Under the pieces are notes generated by a model, which was not told the origin of the DNA, ran no database searches, and worked only from the letters and a program-made list of their open reading frames with translations. A stretch of DNA of 64,000 nt, from the NCBI GenBank assembly GCA_022036555.1, contig CM039120.1, positions 27,712,991-27,776,990 of the forward strand, in the 5' to 3' direction. Positions 48,032 through 59,887 of the stretch are shown here, piece by piece. The translations under genes were made by a program, and so were the position numbers. The stretch's first letter is position 1; each line of letters begins with the position of its first letter. The DNA comes from Microstegium vimineum. Lineage: Eukaryota > Streptophyta > Magnoliopsida > Poales > Poaceae.

Positions 48032-49183
48032 TCACTGTTGAGGTGGAATCAAAACTGGAGGATTCACCAAATACCTCTTAATTTCTTCCAAGGACGATTG
48101 CTGCTCCTCTCTCCACACAAATTCCTGACCGACTTTTAGCTTCAACAATGGGCTAAAAGATTTAATCTTCCTAGAAAAATTAGATATAAATCTTCTAATA
48201 AAATTAACCTTGCCGATCAAAGATTGCAACTCAGTCTTGTTTCTAGGAGCAACCACTTTGTTAATCGCATCAATGGATTTTCTGCCAATCTCTATACCCC
48301 TTTGATGCACCATGAACCCTAGGAACTGACCTGCCGATACGCCAAACACGCACTTATTTGGATTCATCTTTAGCCCATGGTCCCTTGTGCACTCCAGAAT
48401 CTTCTGCAGATCGGCAAGATGCTTCTCAAAGTCTCCGGACTTAACCACCACATCGTCAATATAGCTTTTGACCAATGTGCCGATGTATTTATGAAAAATA
48501 AAATTCATCGCTCTTTGATAAGTAGCACCGGTGTTCTTCAATCCAAAAGTCATTACGACCCACTCAAACAAACCGACGTGGCCTGGACACCTAAAAGCAG
48601 TTTTGGATATATCTTCTTCAGCCATGAATATTTGATTATATTCAGCATTACCATCCATAAAACTGATAATTTTATGTCGAGCAGAAGCATCAACTAGTAG
48701 ATCGGCAACGGGCATTGGATAGCCGTCTATTGGCGTAGCTTTATTGAGATTCCTGAAATCAATACAAACACAAAGTTTTCCATTCTTCTTATATACATGA
48801 ACCACATTAGAAATCCATTTGGCATATCGGCATTGCCGAATAAACCCAGCTTCGATTAACTTCGTAATCTCAGCTTTAATATCGGGTAACACAGTAGGGT
48901 TGCTCCGACGTGCTGGCTGCCGATGTGGTTGAAAACCCGACTTGATAGGTAACTGATGTTCAACTATTGATCGGTCTAAACCAGGCATCTCTGTATAATC
49001 CCAAGCAAAACAATCTTTATATTCTTTTAACAAATCACTCAACTGTTGCTTACATTGAGAATCTAACTTAGCACTAATAAAAGTTGGCCTAGGCTTGCTA
49101 CCGTCGCCGATGTCTATTTCTAGCAAATCATCGGCTGATGTGAACCCCTGTCCAAGTTTTCCATCATCGGCGAACTGGTCCAT
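48032..49183 (-). pseudogene. Tat element 1 reverse transcriptase
   Basis: An open stretch of 383 codons: FAWDYTEMPGLDRSIVEHQL, IDFRNLNKATPIDGYPMPVA, the first catalytic motif altered to SFMDGNAEYNQI (Asp kept), FRCPGHVGLFEWVVMTFGLK, and intact SYIDDVVVKS. Thumb text GLKMNPNKCVFGVSAGQFLG and FIRRFISNFSRKIKSFSPLL follows. It is the best preserved part of the element. A frameshift lies between it and the protease (49184-49250). Confidence 0.93.
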
Positions 49184-49248
49184 TAAACCTCTTCTTCAGA
49201 ACCGACTGCTTGGATCAGTGTAATCCGGTAATCGGCCACCTTGAGGAA

Positions 49249-49665
49249 TTATTTATCCCAAGCTTCACCAGATATGCACTTGGTCTGCTCATAGGTTTCC
49301 GATTCTGCCGATGCAACAATTGATGGGGCTTCACATCGGACGACCTCAATCTTGTCCCCGACCCATTGCATGAGGCTTTGATGCATCGTGGAAGGAATAC
49401 AACAATTAGCATGGATCCAATCCCTCCCCAGGAGCAAGTTGAAGGTACCTTTACCGCTGATCACAAAAAACATTGTTGGCAAAATTTTGCTACCGATGGT
49501 CAACTCGACACATATGGCTCCCATAGCTTGTGACACATTGCCTTCAAAATCTTTCAGCTTCATGTCCGTCTTGACTAAGTCTTGGTCACCTTTCCCAAGC
49601 TTCCTAAACATGACATATGACATTATATTAATCGATGCCCCACCATCTACTAGCATCTTTGACAC
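49249..49665 (-). pseudogene. Tat element 1 aspartic protease
   Basis: The active-site motif is LVDGGASINIMSY (Asp-Gly-Gly in place of the common DTG/DSG, usual for Tat). Flap and second-half text includes VELTIGSKILPTMFFVISGK and FNLLLGRDWIHANCCIPSTM. It overlaps the gag end in another frame: a single missing G relative to Tat element 3 (compare 49670-49680 with 63964-63975) breaks the gag-protease reading frame. Confidence 0.88.
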
Positions 49666-52600
49666 TGGTTGCCATCGACTGTGCCTTTGACAAATAAGGC
49701 CCTCAAATGCTGCCTTTCATCATCAGCAAGCTTTTCAAAGATAGCTCCCATCGGATCTAGCATTAGCTGAGCCATATCAGCAATTTCTTCCTCAGCATCA
49801 GTAGGTGCCATAAATTCCATCGGCAACATAATAACCATGTTGACTTCTGCCGATGGACTCCTCTCCTGGTGTTTTGGCCTCCACTTCCAAACTGGAGATC
49901 CTCCCTTCGAAGGGTTTTCACCATAACACAGATCACTCTGGCGTTCACGCTGGATCCTCCTTCTCTGAGTCTTCGTCAGGCCTTTGGGACACCATTGAGG
50001 AAGCTTAGTCTTCCAAACAGGTTGGTACTGTTTCTCACTGCATCGGCTTGTATTACCCCTTATATTCAGATCTCTAGAGAATATCTCTTCATCGAGCACC
50101 CTTGCATCAGCCATCTCTTCAAGCTTCTCTTGACGAACACGCTTGCCAAGCCTGTCATGTACGCTGAGCTTACCCCCAAGCCGATCATGTACTTGCCCTC
50201 TCTCTCTGATCGGCCTGTCATAACTTGCCTCTCGGTTATCAGAACAGGGTCTCTTTCCCGATCGATCTGAAGGATAGTACCTGTTGCATTCGGGGCAATT
50301 ATCGGCAGTGGGTAGCTTGATGCCCTCCTCCCAACAATGAATGAAGAAAGGACAATTCCAATGATCTTTATGTCGACGCCACTCCTGGCTCCTTTCTTCC
50401 TCCTGCTGCCAATATTGCTCCTCCTGTGAGTGCTGATATTCCTGTTGCGATCGTCTGTGCGTGATGACAACGCCAAATGGTTCATGTCCACGATACCTCC
50501 CGACGCTGTTACCTTTATCAGCAGTTCTCTTGCCCTTCCTTTCATCGGTAACTCTTTTTTCCTTAACATCGTGCACGGCTATTTGATGTTTAGGATCTAC
50601 CGATGCATTCTTCTTGGTAGCTTCTGATGTTAACATTTTAACCTTCCCACTAGCTTCCACCATATTATTTGGAAACGGGTGTTGGTAGATTTTCATCGGC
50701 TTCTGGGTTTTAGAATTTTCAAATTTAATTCGTCCAGACCCAATTTCTGACTGCAATTGCTGCCTAAAGACTTTCCAATCATTGGTAGTGTGTGAGGTTG
50801 CATCATGCCATTTACAATACCTCATCCTCCTAAGTTCTTCGGCCGATGGAATCACTTGATTAGGCGTCAATTTAATCCGCCCTTCTTGAAGCAACAGATC
50901 AAATATCTTGTCGGCCTTAGTAGTATCAAAAGTGAATCTTTCAGCCTCCTTCTGACCAAACGAACAGGATATCGGCTTTTTATCCTTCACCCACTCAGCG
51001 ACCCCGATATCCGTCCCTTCATCTGATTCGGAATCTTCTTGCTCAACAAAGGATACCTTCTTACCCCAAGTTTTCCTGGGCTTGAAAGTTTTAACTTCCT
51101 GATCGACAACTCTCTACATGAGATGGCTCAGGCTCTCGAACTCTTGAGATGCATACTTATCCTTGATGTGTGGAAGTAATCCCTAGAAGGCTAAATCTGC
51201 CAATTGTCGATCATCCAACACTAAGCTGTAGCATTTATTCTTCATGTCCCGAAGCCTTTGGACGAAGCTTTCTACCGATTCGTTATTGCGCTGTTTAAGC
51301 TTGACCAAATCGGTAATCCTCTTCTCATGAATGCTAGAGAAGAAGTACTTGTGAAACTGCTTCTCCAGATCGGGTCAAGTAATCACCGAATTTGGAGGAA
51401 GCGAGATGAACCATGTAAAGGCCGATCCAGATAGAGACCACGAGAACAATCTCACTCTTAGCTCATCTCTGCTAGTTGCTTCTCCACATTGGATAATGAA
51501 GCGGTTGATGTGCTCCATCGTCGATGTATCATCTTGCCTAGAAAACTTTGTGAAATTCGGCACCTTGTTCCGATTTGGGAGAGGAATCAAGTCATAGGCC
51601 TGAGGGTTATGGCGTTCGATAAGAGTATGTATTGACCTTAGGCTTGCTGCTGAACTGCTCTTTCATCACTTCGGCAATTTTGTCGGCCCAGTATGCATCC
51701 TGATCCTGCCGATGGATCGGTTGAATATTAACTGGCTGGACCGGTGGATACGCCACTTCTTGCCTTTGCAGAAAATAAGCTGATCCGATTGGCATGGGCG
51801 CAGCACCACCTTGCTGAATATTATGCACCGGTTGATTTACCGATGTATGACCTTGGGCACCCACTGGGGTATACTACGGCATGATATTCATCGGTCGATA
51901 CACCGATGTTTCATTCTGAGTGTTCGTCGGGTAATGGTATTGTTGCGCTCCCGCTACTTGGTGTCCAGGTTGCACCACCTGTTGTTGAATTGGACTAGCC
52001 CATACAGGATTATAAGTCATCGACATGTAATTTGCCGATAATTGATAGTTACCCGACGCCTGTTGCTCCTGCATCCTGGAATATTCAACAAATTGGCCTC
52101 CTTGGTGCACTGATACCCCAGTTTGAGGATTTGTCATCATCATGGGATGGTTTACCACTGCCAAATCTTGTTGCATCGGCAAAGAACTTGCCGATGGTTG
52201 CCCGTAAGGCACTTTGGGTATCGCCATCTGAAGATTTCCTGGCGGCAACTGCATATTTGGAGAAGACGTAGCATAATGTACTATCGGGCTCATCGGTTGT
52301 GCCGATATTGTCGATTCTATAGAGGCCTTTCCCACTACACTATTGCCTTGAATCAACTTAGCATCGACAGATGAATCCGGAGGCATACCGTATCCCCACC
52401 AGTTAGCTGGAGTTGGCTGACTCTGGACTACATGTCTTGACATTGCCGACGACACCGGATCGATGATCAACCGAACGACGCTTGCAGGGCTTGATCTTGG
52501 TGGTATAGCTTCATCGGTAGAAGGATTCACAAGATGGAAAGATATCACTGGAGCCGCCAATGAAGTCGTGGCAGATGCCGATCCAGGTTGATGATACGCT

Positions 52601-52941
52601 GGACCAACATACCTAGGTGGTTGTCCTTCTTTAAAAGATTGCATGACAACATTGTATACTATATTGGACAACACATTGGAATGACTAATCAACGCCTGAT
52701 TTAACGCAGAATTAACCATATCTTGCAACTTACTAGGATTGGCATCGAAAATGACCTACCGCGGCAACGGCGGATCTTGTTTCTGGATAGCATCGCCGCT
52801 CCTGTTCAGGCTGAAGGATTTCAGATATAGTTGCTTGTACTCCTCCATAGCTTGCTTCTGATCACCCTTCAGATCTGCTTTGGAGACTTCAATGACGTTC
52901 CTTGGAATGATGTCAGTAGAATCACCCATGATCGTGATCAA
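49650..52941 (-). pseudogene. Tat element 1 gag
   Basis: Starts MITIMGDSTDIIPRNVIEV (52941; a second Met at 52929). The order is: a Gln/Pro-rich N-terminal half (51607-52728), the gag core (FIIQCGEATSRDELRVRLFS, LSGSAFTWFISLPPNS) and the region with two Cys/His motifs, CKWHDATSHTTNDW (about 50820) and CPFFIHCWEEG..NCPEC (about 50280-50345), then a charged tail. Stops: TAG at about 52753-52755, TAG near 51877, TAG near 51184 and others. The stops near 52754 and 51877 are at the same places in Tat element 3. The protein makes the virus-like particle shell. Confidence 0.88.
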
Positions 52942-52957
52942 GAGATGTATCTAGGGT

Positions 52958-52980
52958 CCCACCGGGTGTGCCAAAAGAGG
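52958..52980 (-). promoter_or_regulatory. Primer-site region of Tat element 1
   Basis: On the minus strand CCTCTTTTGGCACACCCGGT follows directly after the 5' LTR and is identical in Tat element 3 (60709 onwards). It is the tRNA primer site by position; the tRNA was not assigned. Confidence 0.75.
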
Positions 52981-53833
52981 TGTTGACACAAAAAACGTCG
53001 GATCTGCGAGCACCTCGGGCTTATACCCGAAATTCGATATCCAAGGTGTGCCAGTCCATTTGACCAGTTAATCGACAAGGACGATAACTAGAACAACGAT
53101 GAACGAGACAACGGCGATGCGCCCGGACGTCAAGGCTCAAATTGCGCAAAAAAATGGAACTCGCAAGGTAGACGGAGATCTTGTAAATGCAGCCCGTCGA
53201 GATCGTGAGAACTCGTGGATAAACTAGAACTAATGCGATAAAAGTAGATGCTGAAAAAGTAGAACTCGTGGATAAACTAGAACTAATGCGATAAAAGTAG
53301 ATGCTGAAAAAGTAGATGAAAGTAATAGATTTGTTTTTGATTGATTGTCTCTTTTCTACACCGCCCCTGGGTACATATTTATACTCCGGTAAAAGGAGTT
53401 GTAAACAGACACGACTCATACCTAAATAGAACTCCTATTTTTAAGGAAAGAAAGCGACTCGTGCAAGAGTCGGATTCAAACTATAATAATAATACTTAGC
53501 ATAAAAGTCACCAGTTTCCTTATCCGTTTTCCTTACAATGAAACTTTCCATCGGTAGATTCCTTCAATCCGCAATTTCCTTTTATTGCCATCGGCAACTT
53601 CCTGCTGACGTCAGCCACATCTACCCGTATCCATCGGCAATACCTCTTTATCGGCAAACATATCTTCTTTCTCCCTTGACACTTCTTCAATCAAATTCAC
53701 CATCGGTGATTTCCTCTGCCTCCATCGGTAATTTGACCGGCAGCATCTTGATGCCGATGAGGAACAACGATTACCCCCTTGCCGATCAATGCACTTGGTT
53801 TAATATTGACCCTTACAAAAAATAGTGTCAACA
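52981..53833 (-). repeat. 5' LTR of Tat element 1
   Basis: 853 bases. It has the same ends as the 3' LTR and differs mainly by a tandem duplication of a unit of just over 50 bases (AACTCGTGGATAAACTAGAA.., about 53209-53315). Confidence 0.93.
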
Positions 53834-54144
53834 GTTGTGCACAACTACTTTGGATGAAGGCCGCATTGAATGATTATGGCATCATGTTCAAGAAGGTTCC
53901 TTTGCTATGTGACAATGAAAGTGTGGTGAAGCTTATAAGCAATCCCATCCAACACTCAAGGACAAAGCACATAGATGTGAGACATCATTACATAAGAGAT
54001 CATCAACAAAATGGTGACATTTTCATTGACAATGTGGGTACCGATGATCAATTAGCTGACATATTTACCAAGCCACTTGATGAGAAGAGATTTTGCAAGC
54101 TAAGGAACGAGTTGAACATCTTGGATTTCTCAAACATGAGTTGA
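53834..54144 (+). pseudogene. Second Sirevirus: C-terminal RNase H, resumed after Tat element
   Basis: Continues the RNase H cut at 41517: QLLWMKAALNDYGIMFKKVP, LCDNESVVKLISNPIQHSRT, KHIDVRHHYIRDHQQNGDIF and ADIFTKPLDEKRFCKLRNEL, ending in a stop at 54142-54144. With one copy of the target pentamer set aside, the coding frame runs straight across the insertion. Confidence 0.92.
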
Positions 54145-55198
54145 TGCACCCCACTTATGACATGCCTCTACTCCAAGGTAGCAAGGTACAATTGATTGAC
54201 ATATGCATTCATCCTTTGCTAGACTTGTGTAGAGCATATAGACATCACTCTTGTTCCTTTAGGCTCATTCATGGAAAACAAATGAGTTGTATGTACATAT
54301 GATGCCACTATTGCTTCTATGTCTTGATTGATCTAGTGGTAGCATATGACATGTTGATAACCTTGCAGCCTCACATATTTAGTCTAGAATACTTGCTCTT
54401 GATATTTAACCAACAAGGATAAGATAACCGTTGCAAGACGTGTGAAGAAGCTTGTCCTTGGTTTAAATTGTGTTAAATATTTAGGACAAGTGATCTAGAT
54501 TGAACTAAAATTGATAATTCCTACTCACTATTTTCGAATTGACTTGATATAACTTTAACAATTGGTTCCTTTGTGGTAATGTGTGACAAAGGGGAGAAAT
54601 TGTGATATATAATATGGGAGAGATTTTGACAAGTGAAAAATTAAAATTTGAGCACACAAGTATGGGGAGCAAGCTTATGAACAAGTTGTTGCATTTGGTT
54701 GTGCATTCACACATATGCTTGCTTGCATTGTAATTCATTCAAAATGATATGCTTGTGTTGTTTATGCTAAGTGGTAAGTTTTTATGATTGTGTAATCCTC
54801 TAGCCATCTTAGCATGCATAGGTGTTAGCTAGATAACCTTCTAGATCTTTTGTGTATCCAATTGGTATCAAGCTAACCATGTTGCTAAGGGATGTATGAA
54901 AGATGCACTCCGGATTGGTATCACGCTTCAAAGGTCCATCTCTTTTACCTTAGCATCATGTCATAGTTTGCTAGTTGTTCACCCCTCCAAATTTTTCTAT
55001 CTAAGCATATATGCAAAGCTTTGACTCATATTCATAGAAGTGCACATATGTAGGGGGAGTAAACACTATCAAACCAACTTTGAAATGGTTGTCAACTTTC
55101 TTTCATGTTATATTGCTTGGACAAGCATCTCAAGTTGAATCAAAATCATATTTCATATCTTTATATTGGGTTGTCATCAATTACCAAAAAGGGGAGAT
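54145..55198 (+). other. Second Sirevirus 3' non-coding region
   Basis: About 1 kb without a gene. Polypurine motifs CAAAGGGGAGAAA (54586), TAGGGGGAGTAAA (about 55030) and CAAAAAGGGGAGATTG (55184-55199) repeat the multi-tract arrangement of the complete Sirevirus; the last abuts the LTR. Confidence 0.75.
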
Positions 55199-55358
55199 TG
55201 AGAGATCTCTAGTGTTTTGGCAATTGATGAAACCTAAGTACTAACCTAGCTCTAAGAGGATGAGTAGGTATAGTACATATAATGAAGTTGATAAAGTGAT
55301 GGAGCAAGCAAGGTGGCTAGGAGAAGAGCCACAAATTCAATGATGAACAAGGGAGAGC
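55199..55358 (+). repeat. 3' LTR of the second Sirevirus, cut after 160 bases
   Basis: TGAGAGATCTCTAGTGTTTT starts the LTR right after the polypurine tract. The sequence breaks at 55359, where another LTR begins in the opposite orientation. Confidence 0.85.
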
Positions 55359-55915
55359 TGAAAGGTCTAGGAATGGCTAGAGGGGGGTGAATAACGTAAT
55401 AAAAAAAATCTACAACAACACTTATAAAAACTTGTGAGAATAAAACACGGCGTAAGAAAGTTTGCACTAGCTCTAAGGGTCAGCAAGTCACCTACCAATT
55501 CTAGTTACTAGCAAGATAACAACTATTGCACACAAACTAGCTAGCAATCTAGAAAGCTCTAAACTAAGCTACAAAAGCTAGAGAGCTACTCTACTTTGCA
55601 AGAATGTAAAGAAAGTAATGCAAAGCTAGAGATAGGAAGGTTATACCGGTGAGAAGAGTAGAACCAATCAATCAATAGATATCCCATGGATGGCCAATCA
55701 AGCACAATATAAATCCTTGGTAGAAGACAATGAGACACAATATTTTTTATCGAGGTTCACTTGTTTGCCAACAAGCTAGTCCTCGTTGTGACGATTCACC
55801 TACTTGGAGGTTCACGCGCTAATTGGCATCACACGCCAAACCCGTCACCGGGTGCCGCAAAACCAACACAAGATAGGGATCCACAAGTCACGCGCAATCC
55901 ACTAGTGTTGACACA
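55359..55915 (-). repeat. Sirevirus LTR fragment (minus), interrupted by Tat element 2
   Basis: TGAAAGGTCTAGGAATGGCT at the left edge and GAGGTTCACGCGCTAATTGG, GTCACCGGGTGCCGC and AATCCACTAG inside match the solo LTR at 3685-5376 in the same order. It stops at 55915, the insertion point of the next element; the rest should lie right of the window. Confidence 0.85.
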
Positions 55916-57287
55916 AAATGTGATGCATTGTGCCTCACAAACAACAAGCCAGAAAGCGTGGCTTCAATCGGGTGCCCGGGTGCTTTGAAGTCTAGAAACG
56001 TGCCAGTCAGTTTGACCTGAAACTAACAAGGGATGAAAATCATTAGATACAAACTGGAACATGTCGGATGTGACCAGACAGTTCCATATATACGACCCTG
56101 AAGCCACTTACGACGACATATAGCTATAGAAGTTGTTTGCCAACAGGTCCTATAGATCACTGCTAAAACAACCATGATGTACGTGAGAACATTGAGAGCC
56201 GAATGTGCATGCATGGGAAAAGTACGCTGGACGACGCATAATTGATTATGATTTAAAGCATAACCAAGCTCGGCAATCCAACCGAGTTGGGATCCATGAT
56301 GAAGGAACACGTAAGTAAAACATGATCAAACTAATCTAAAGCTTGTATCTGCCGCACGATACCTAACTTTATCAAAGCTAAAAGATGATTAACATGCATG
56401 AACCCGCAACACGTGACAATCTAGATCAAACTAATTCGGCTATTATAAACGTAGATCTATTTGCAAAGACAACATGAGAGTAATAACTGTTAAAGCAAAA
56501 ACAGATCTATAAGAAAGAGAAAGAGCCGAACCATATGAATCTAGATTGGGCAAAAGAGTGTTACAAGTATGTAAAAAATCTAAAACATGCAACACTTGAT
56601 AAGTTGATGAACTTGCCAAATCTAATAGAGTCGATAACTATCTTGCTTTTGCTAAGCATATCGAGAAAACACCTGCCGCATGGTATTTAATTGTAAACAA
56701 AACATAAGCAAAGACTTCTTGATTGTCAAGCAAAGATCCGCCGCACGATCATTGAAAACAAACAAGACTACTTGCATCACATCTAAATCCACCGCATGAT
56801 ACTAGACATGATAACAAGGTTGTCCGGACTTACGGAGGTCGACGGATCGATTATTCCTCTCGAAGAACTCGACGACACGACAAGAGACTCGAAGTTGGCA
56901 CGGGGCCGGTTGTATTAATTTGGTTGTGAACACCTTTACAATGGCCAAGGGTTTATATTTATACCCTGGTCACGATATGAGTCCTAAAAGGACACAGTTA
57001 CAAAATATTAAAGGAAAAACATGACACCTTTGACTTTAATTTCCTTCAAAGCCCTAACTGTCGTGATATTCGTTACCCGATCGGCTCTTACCTGCCGCTT
57101 TTGTCGCTTCCTCAACGGAAAACCGCCTTTCTTCAGAATAGCCGACCGCACAATCACTTGACGATCCTTTAGAAATTAGCCGACCGCATGGACGTCTGCC
57201 GAATGTTCTGAGCGCCTGTTTCTGCAACTTTACTGCGGACTAACCCACTTGTCATCCTCTCAAGCGTGCCAAAATCTAGTGTTAACA
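55916..57287 (-). repeat. 3' LTR of Tat element 2 (1.37 kb)
   Basis: TGTTGACACAAAATG at the left and AGTGTTAACA at the right. The adjoining bases, read on the minus strand, are the polypurine tract AAATTGAGGGGGCATG. The LTR body is unlike that of Tat elements 1 and 3, so this is a different family of the same lineage. A TATA-like TATAAATATAAACC lies on the minus strand near 56948-56961. Confidence 0.82.
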
Positions 57288-57435
57288 CATGCCCCCTCAA
57301 TTTCGGGATAAAAGTCATTTTATTCTGAAATTGACCACAAGCTTCCTCTCTCTCTAGGTCAATATTTTCTAATACCGCAGCCGCCGCTCAAGAAATCCAA
57401 GCCCTAGCACATTCTCGAATTCATCTCGAATCCTC

Positions 57436-59887
57436 AATGGCGAATCAGGGCGGAAATCTCAGAGGTAAACTTTATTTACTTATACACATTCGGCAATCCC
57501 CGATTGGCTTTCTTGCTTCTCTCCTAATTCATTAGCTTTTCCGATTCCATTAGTTCCTGAAGGAATACAAGAACGACATTTTGATCCCCTATGCTGCAAA
57601 CCCTGATTCCTATTTCCTCGGTCCAATGGGAGATTCCGACCCAACCGAGATTATTGAGAAGGAAACCTCGAGAATTCCTTTCAAGTCTGGAGTTAACCCA
57701 CCAAACCAGTGGGCAAACACCTTCAAGACTTGGCCATTTCCCCCAATCGCTGGATGACGAATTTGGTACCGGAGGATGCTGGAAAAGAGCAGTAGCGACT
57801 GGGACACCCAAGATATCAACCACTGTCTGGAATTATCTTTATCAGAAATACCCAGAAACAAACCCCATCTGATAGCAGCTTCTCACTTTTGGTCCGACGC
57901 TATTAATGCTGTTGTCTTCAGCCACGACATGATGACTTTCACCTTGGTCGATGTATTCATGATGACTGACCTAAATGTGTCAAAACTAGTATATCCCTAC
58001 AAGTATAAGAGCAAAAACAACCAGAAAGCTGTCAAATCTGGAGGTGGATGGGTTGGATACATTCAGACCTATATGGAAGCATCCGGTGTTGTTTCTGACA
58101 AGGAATGCAGAGCCTTCATGAACATGTGGCTATGCAGGTTCATCTTCTGTGGAAAATCTAATGAGCCAACCTTAAATCACATGATGATGGCTGAGGATTT
58201 AGTTGCAGGCATCTTGTCCCTCTAGGTAAATATCTTCTAGGATCTGTTTATCATATGATGCATCAGATCACTGCTCAGATGTACCATGGTAAGGAGATTT
58301 CATGTGTGAGTGGCCCTTGGTGGTTTATCCAGATGTGGTTGCAACTTTATATGCATCAGATAATGTTTGTGCCTCTTCACAATTTGAGTTTCCCTTCAAT
58401 TTATTATGCTGAAGGCAGTACAACAAAAGTTAAGAGCTGTCAAACTTATGGGGAAGCAGCATCTTCCATCAGCATTGAGAAAATGATCTTCAAGCTATGA
58501 ATCTGGCTGTTTTTCAAGGGTTTTAACAATGTGCTTTAGCTTCCTTAGAGAGAAAATGATAATCTGACCTTCCCTTGCAAATTCAGCTATGAATCTGGCT
58601 GTTTTGATAAGGTAGCCACAGAGATTTTCAACTCTTTTATCAAACCTTGCATCTTGCCAGCCGAATTTCATCATGGGAGACTAGTACAATCTTCCTACGA
58701 ATTCTACTATCCAAACATGGCAGCCAGACAACTACGATGTGGACAGCTACCCACAAGACCTTTCTTTTCAACAACCATAAAATTTAGGGAGCTGATCACA
58801 AATGAAATAGAAGCTACAAAGGTCTTTGAGCTTGGATGGGAGTTGCCAACATATGAACCTTCTCCTTTGGTCTAGTAGGTACTGCTCACCTCCTTTTTGC
58901 TTCCTGGTGGCAAGAATGGCACAATCACATTTTCAACACACCAGTGCACCATCTATGCCAAGATCTGCAAGCCCAATTTGCCTCTGACAGTGAGGTAATT
59001 TTATTGCACTCACCACTTACGGCTTTTGAATTTATCCCTCACCTTAACTTTTGGTCATGTGCAGGGTTTTGAACCCACTCCTCCTGTCAAAGCACTTCAG
59101 TACTGCTTAGCTGGGCCAAACCTAGCCTGGGTTTCGATGCCCCAACTCTAGCAACTTTCATGAAGATCCCTGCAGTTTTGACGACTGCACCTTCAGAAGG
59201 AAAAGGTAAAAGGAAGACACTTGAGGACATCCATGTGGCCAGAAAAATAAGGTCCAAGAAAGTCAAGCGGTCTCTCAAGGTATGAATCTTTATTCAACAA
59301 TAAATCTCACTTGGCAATAACTCTGACCATTTTTATCCCAATCATTTCTACTGCACCCCACATGTTGATATTCTAGGATCAAGCAATGTCTCACCAATGG
59401 TAGATATTCCTCCTCAAGCCCCTACTGAGGATACAGAGACTCATGAAACCGAAGATACAGAGGTTCATGAAGCCGAAAGTGCAGATATCCATGAAACCTT
59501 CAAACACATTGGTATTATTCGGCTAATCATCTCCTTCTTTTTATATGGCATTTATTTTCTGTCCTTATACTCTATCATCTGCATTATTGGAAACAGATAA
59601 AATGCTAGACAATCTAGCAGAAGAACACTCTTCTGGCCTAGCTCCAGGTTCACCATCCCTGGGCATTCAATCAAGCCCTCAACCAGACCAAGACACAACC
59701 CATCCTGAGGATCAATCAACATAGCAGGTAATATCTTGTCTTAAGCTATTCTCTCAGCACACTCATCCAGTCGGCTAACCCTTTTCTTTTTCTTAAGAAT
59801 ACCACAAAACCGACTGCCAATTATTCTTTCACTGTTGATGACTACATCAATGAAAAAGGTGAAGAAGCTACCTCTCAGCAGACCTTG
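57436..59887 (+). pseudogene. Antisense PMD gene of Tat element 2, interrupted
   Basis: Candidate start ATGGCGAATCAGGGCGG at 57436 with donor GTAAAC, acceptor at 57553, then FLKEYKNDILIPYAANPDSY, FLGPMGDSDPTEIIEKETSR, LIAASHFWSDAINAVVFSHD, TFTLVDVFMMTDLNVS, GGWVGYIQTYMEASG, FMNMWLCRFIFCGKS, GKYLLGSVYHMMHQI, GPWWFIQMWLQLYMHQ, SYEFYYPNMAARQLRCGQLP and WWQEWHNHIF. These line up block for block with the PMD gene at 42837-44273. Stops and frameshifts occur near 57757, 58220 and 58498, with a short duplicated stretch (58493-58514 and 58588-58609). Further exons follow (about 59066-59280 and 59376-59740). The gene is cut at 59888 by Tat element 3. It is opposite in strand to the LTR orientation of its element. 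Confidence 0.78.

Larger units (their letters stand above)
41518..53833 (-). mobile_element. Tat-lineage Ty3/gypsy retrotransposon (12.3 kb), inactive
   Basis: Bounded by LTRs at 52981-53833 (5') and 41518-42315 (3'), both with TGTTGACA..TGTCAACA ends. gag, protease, RT, two RNase H domains and integrase run on the minus strand from 52941 to about 46030. Between integrase and the 3' LTR lies a plus-strand gene (42712-45838). Dual RNase H and an antisense gene before the 3' LTR define the Tat lineage. It interrupts Sirevirus RNase H coding sequence; flanking pentamers are ATTGT (41513-41517) and GTTGT (53834-53838), a target duplication with one mismatch. Stops throughout make it inactive. Confidence 0.93.
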
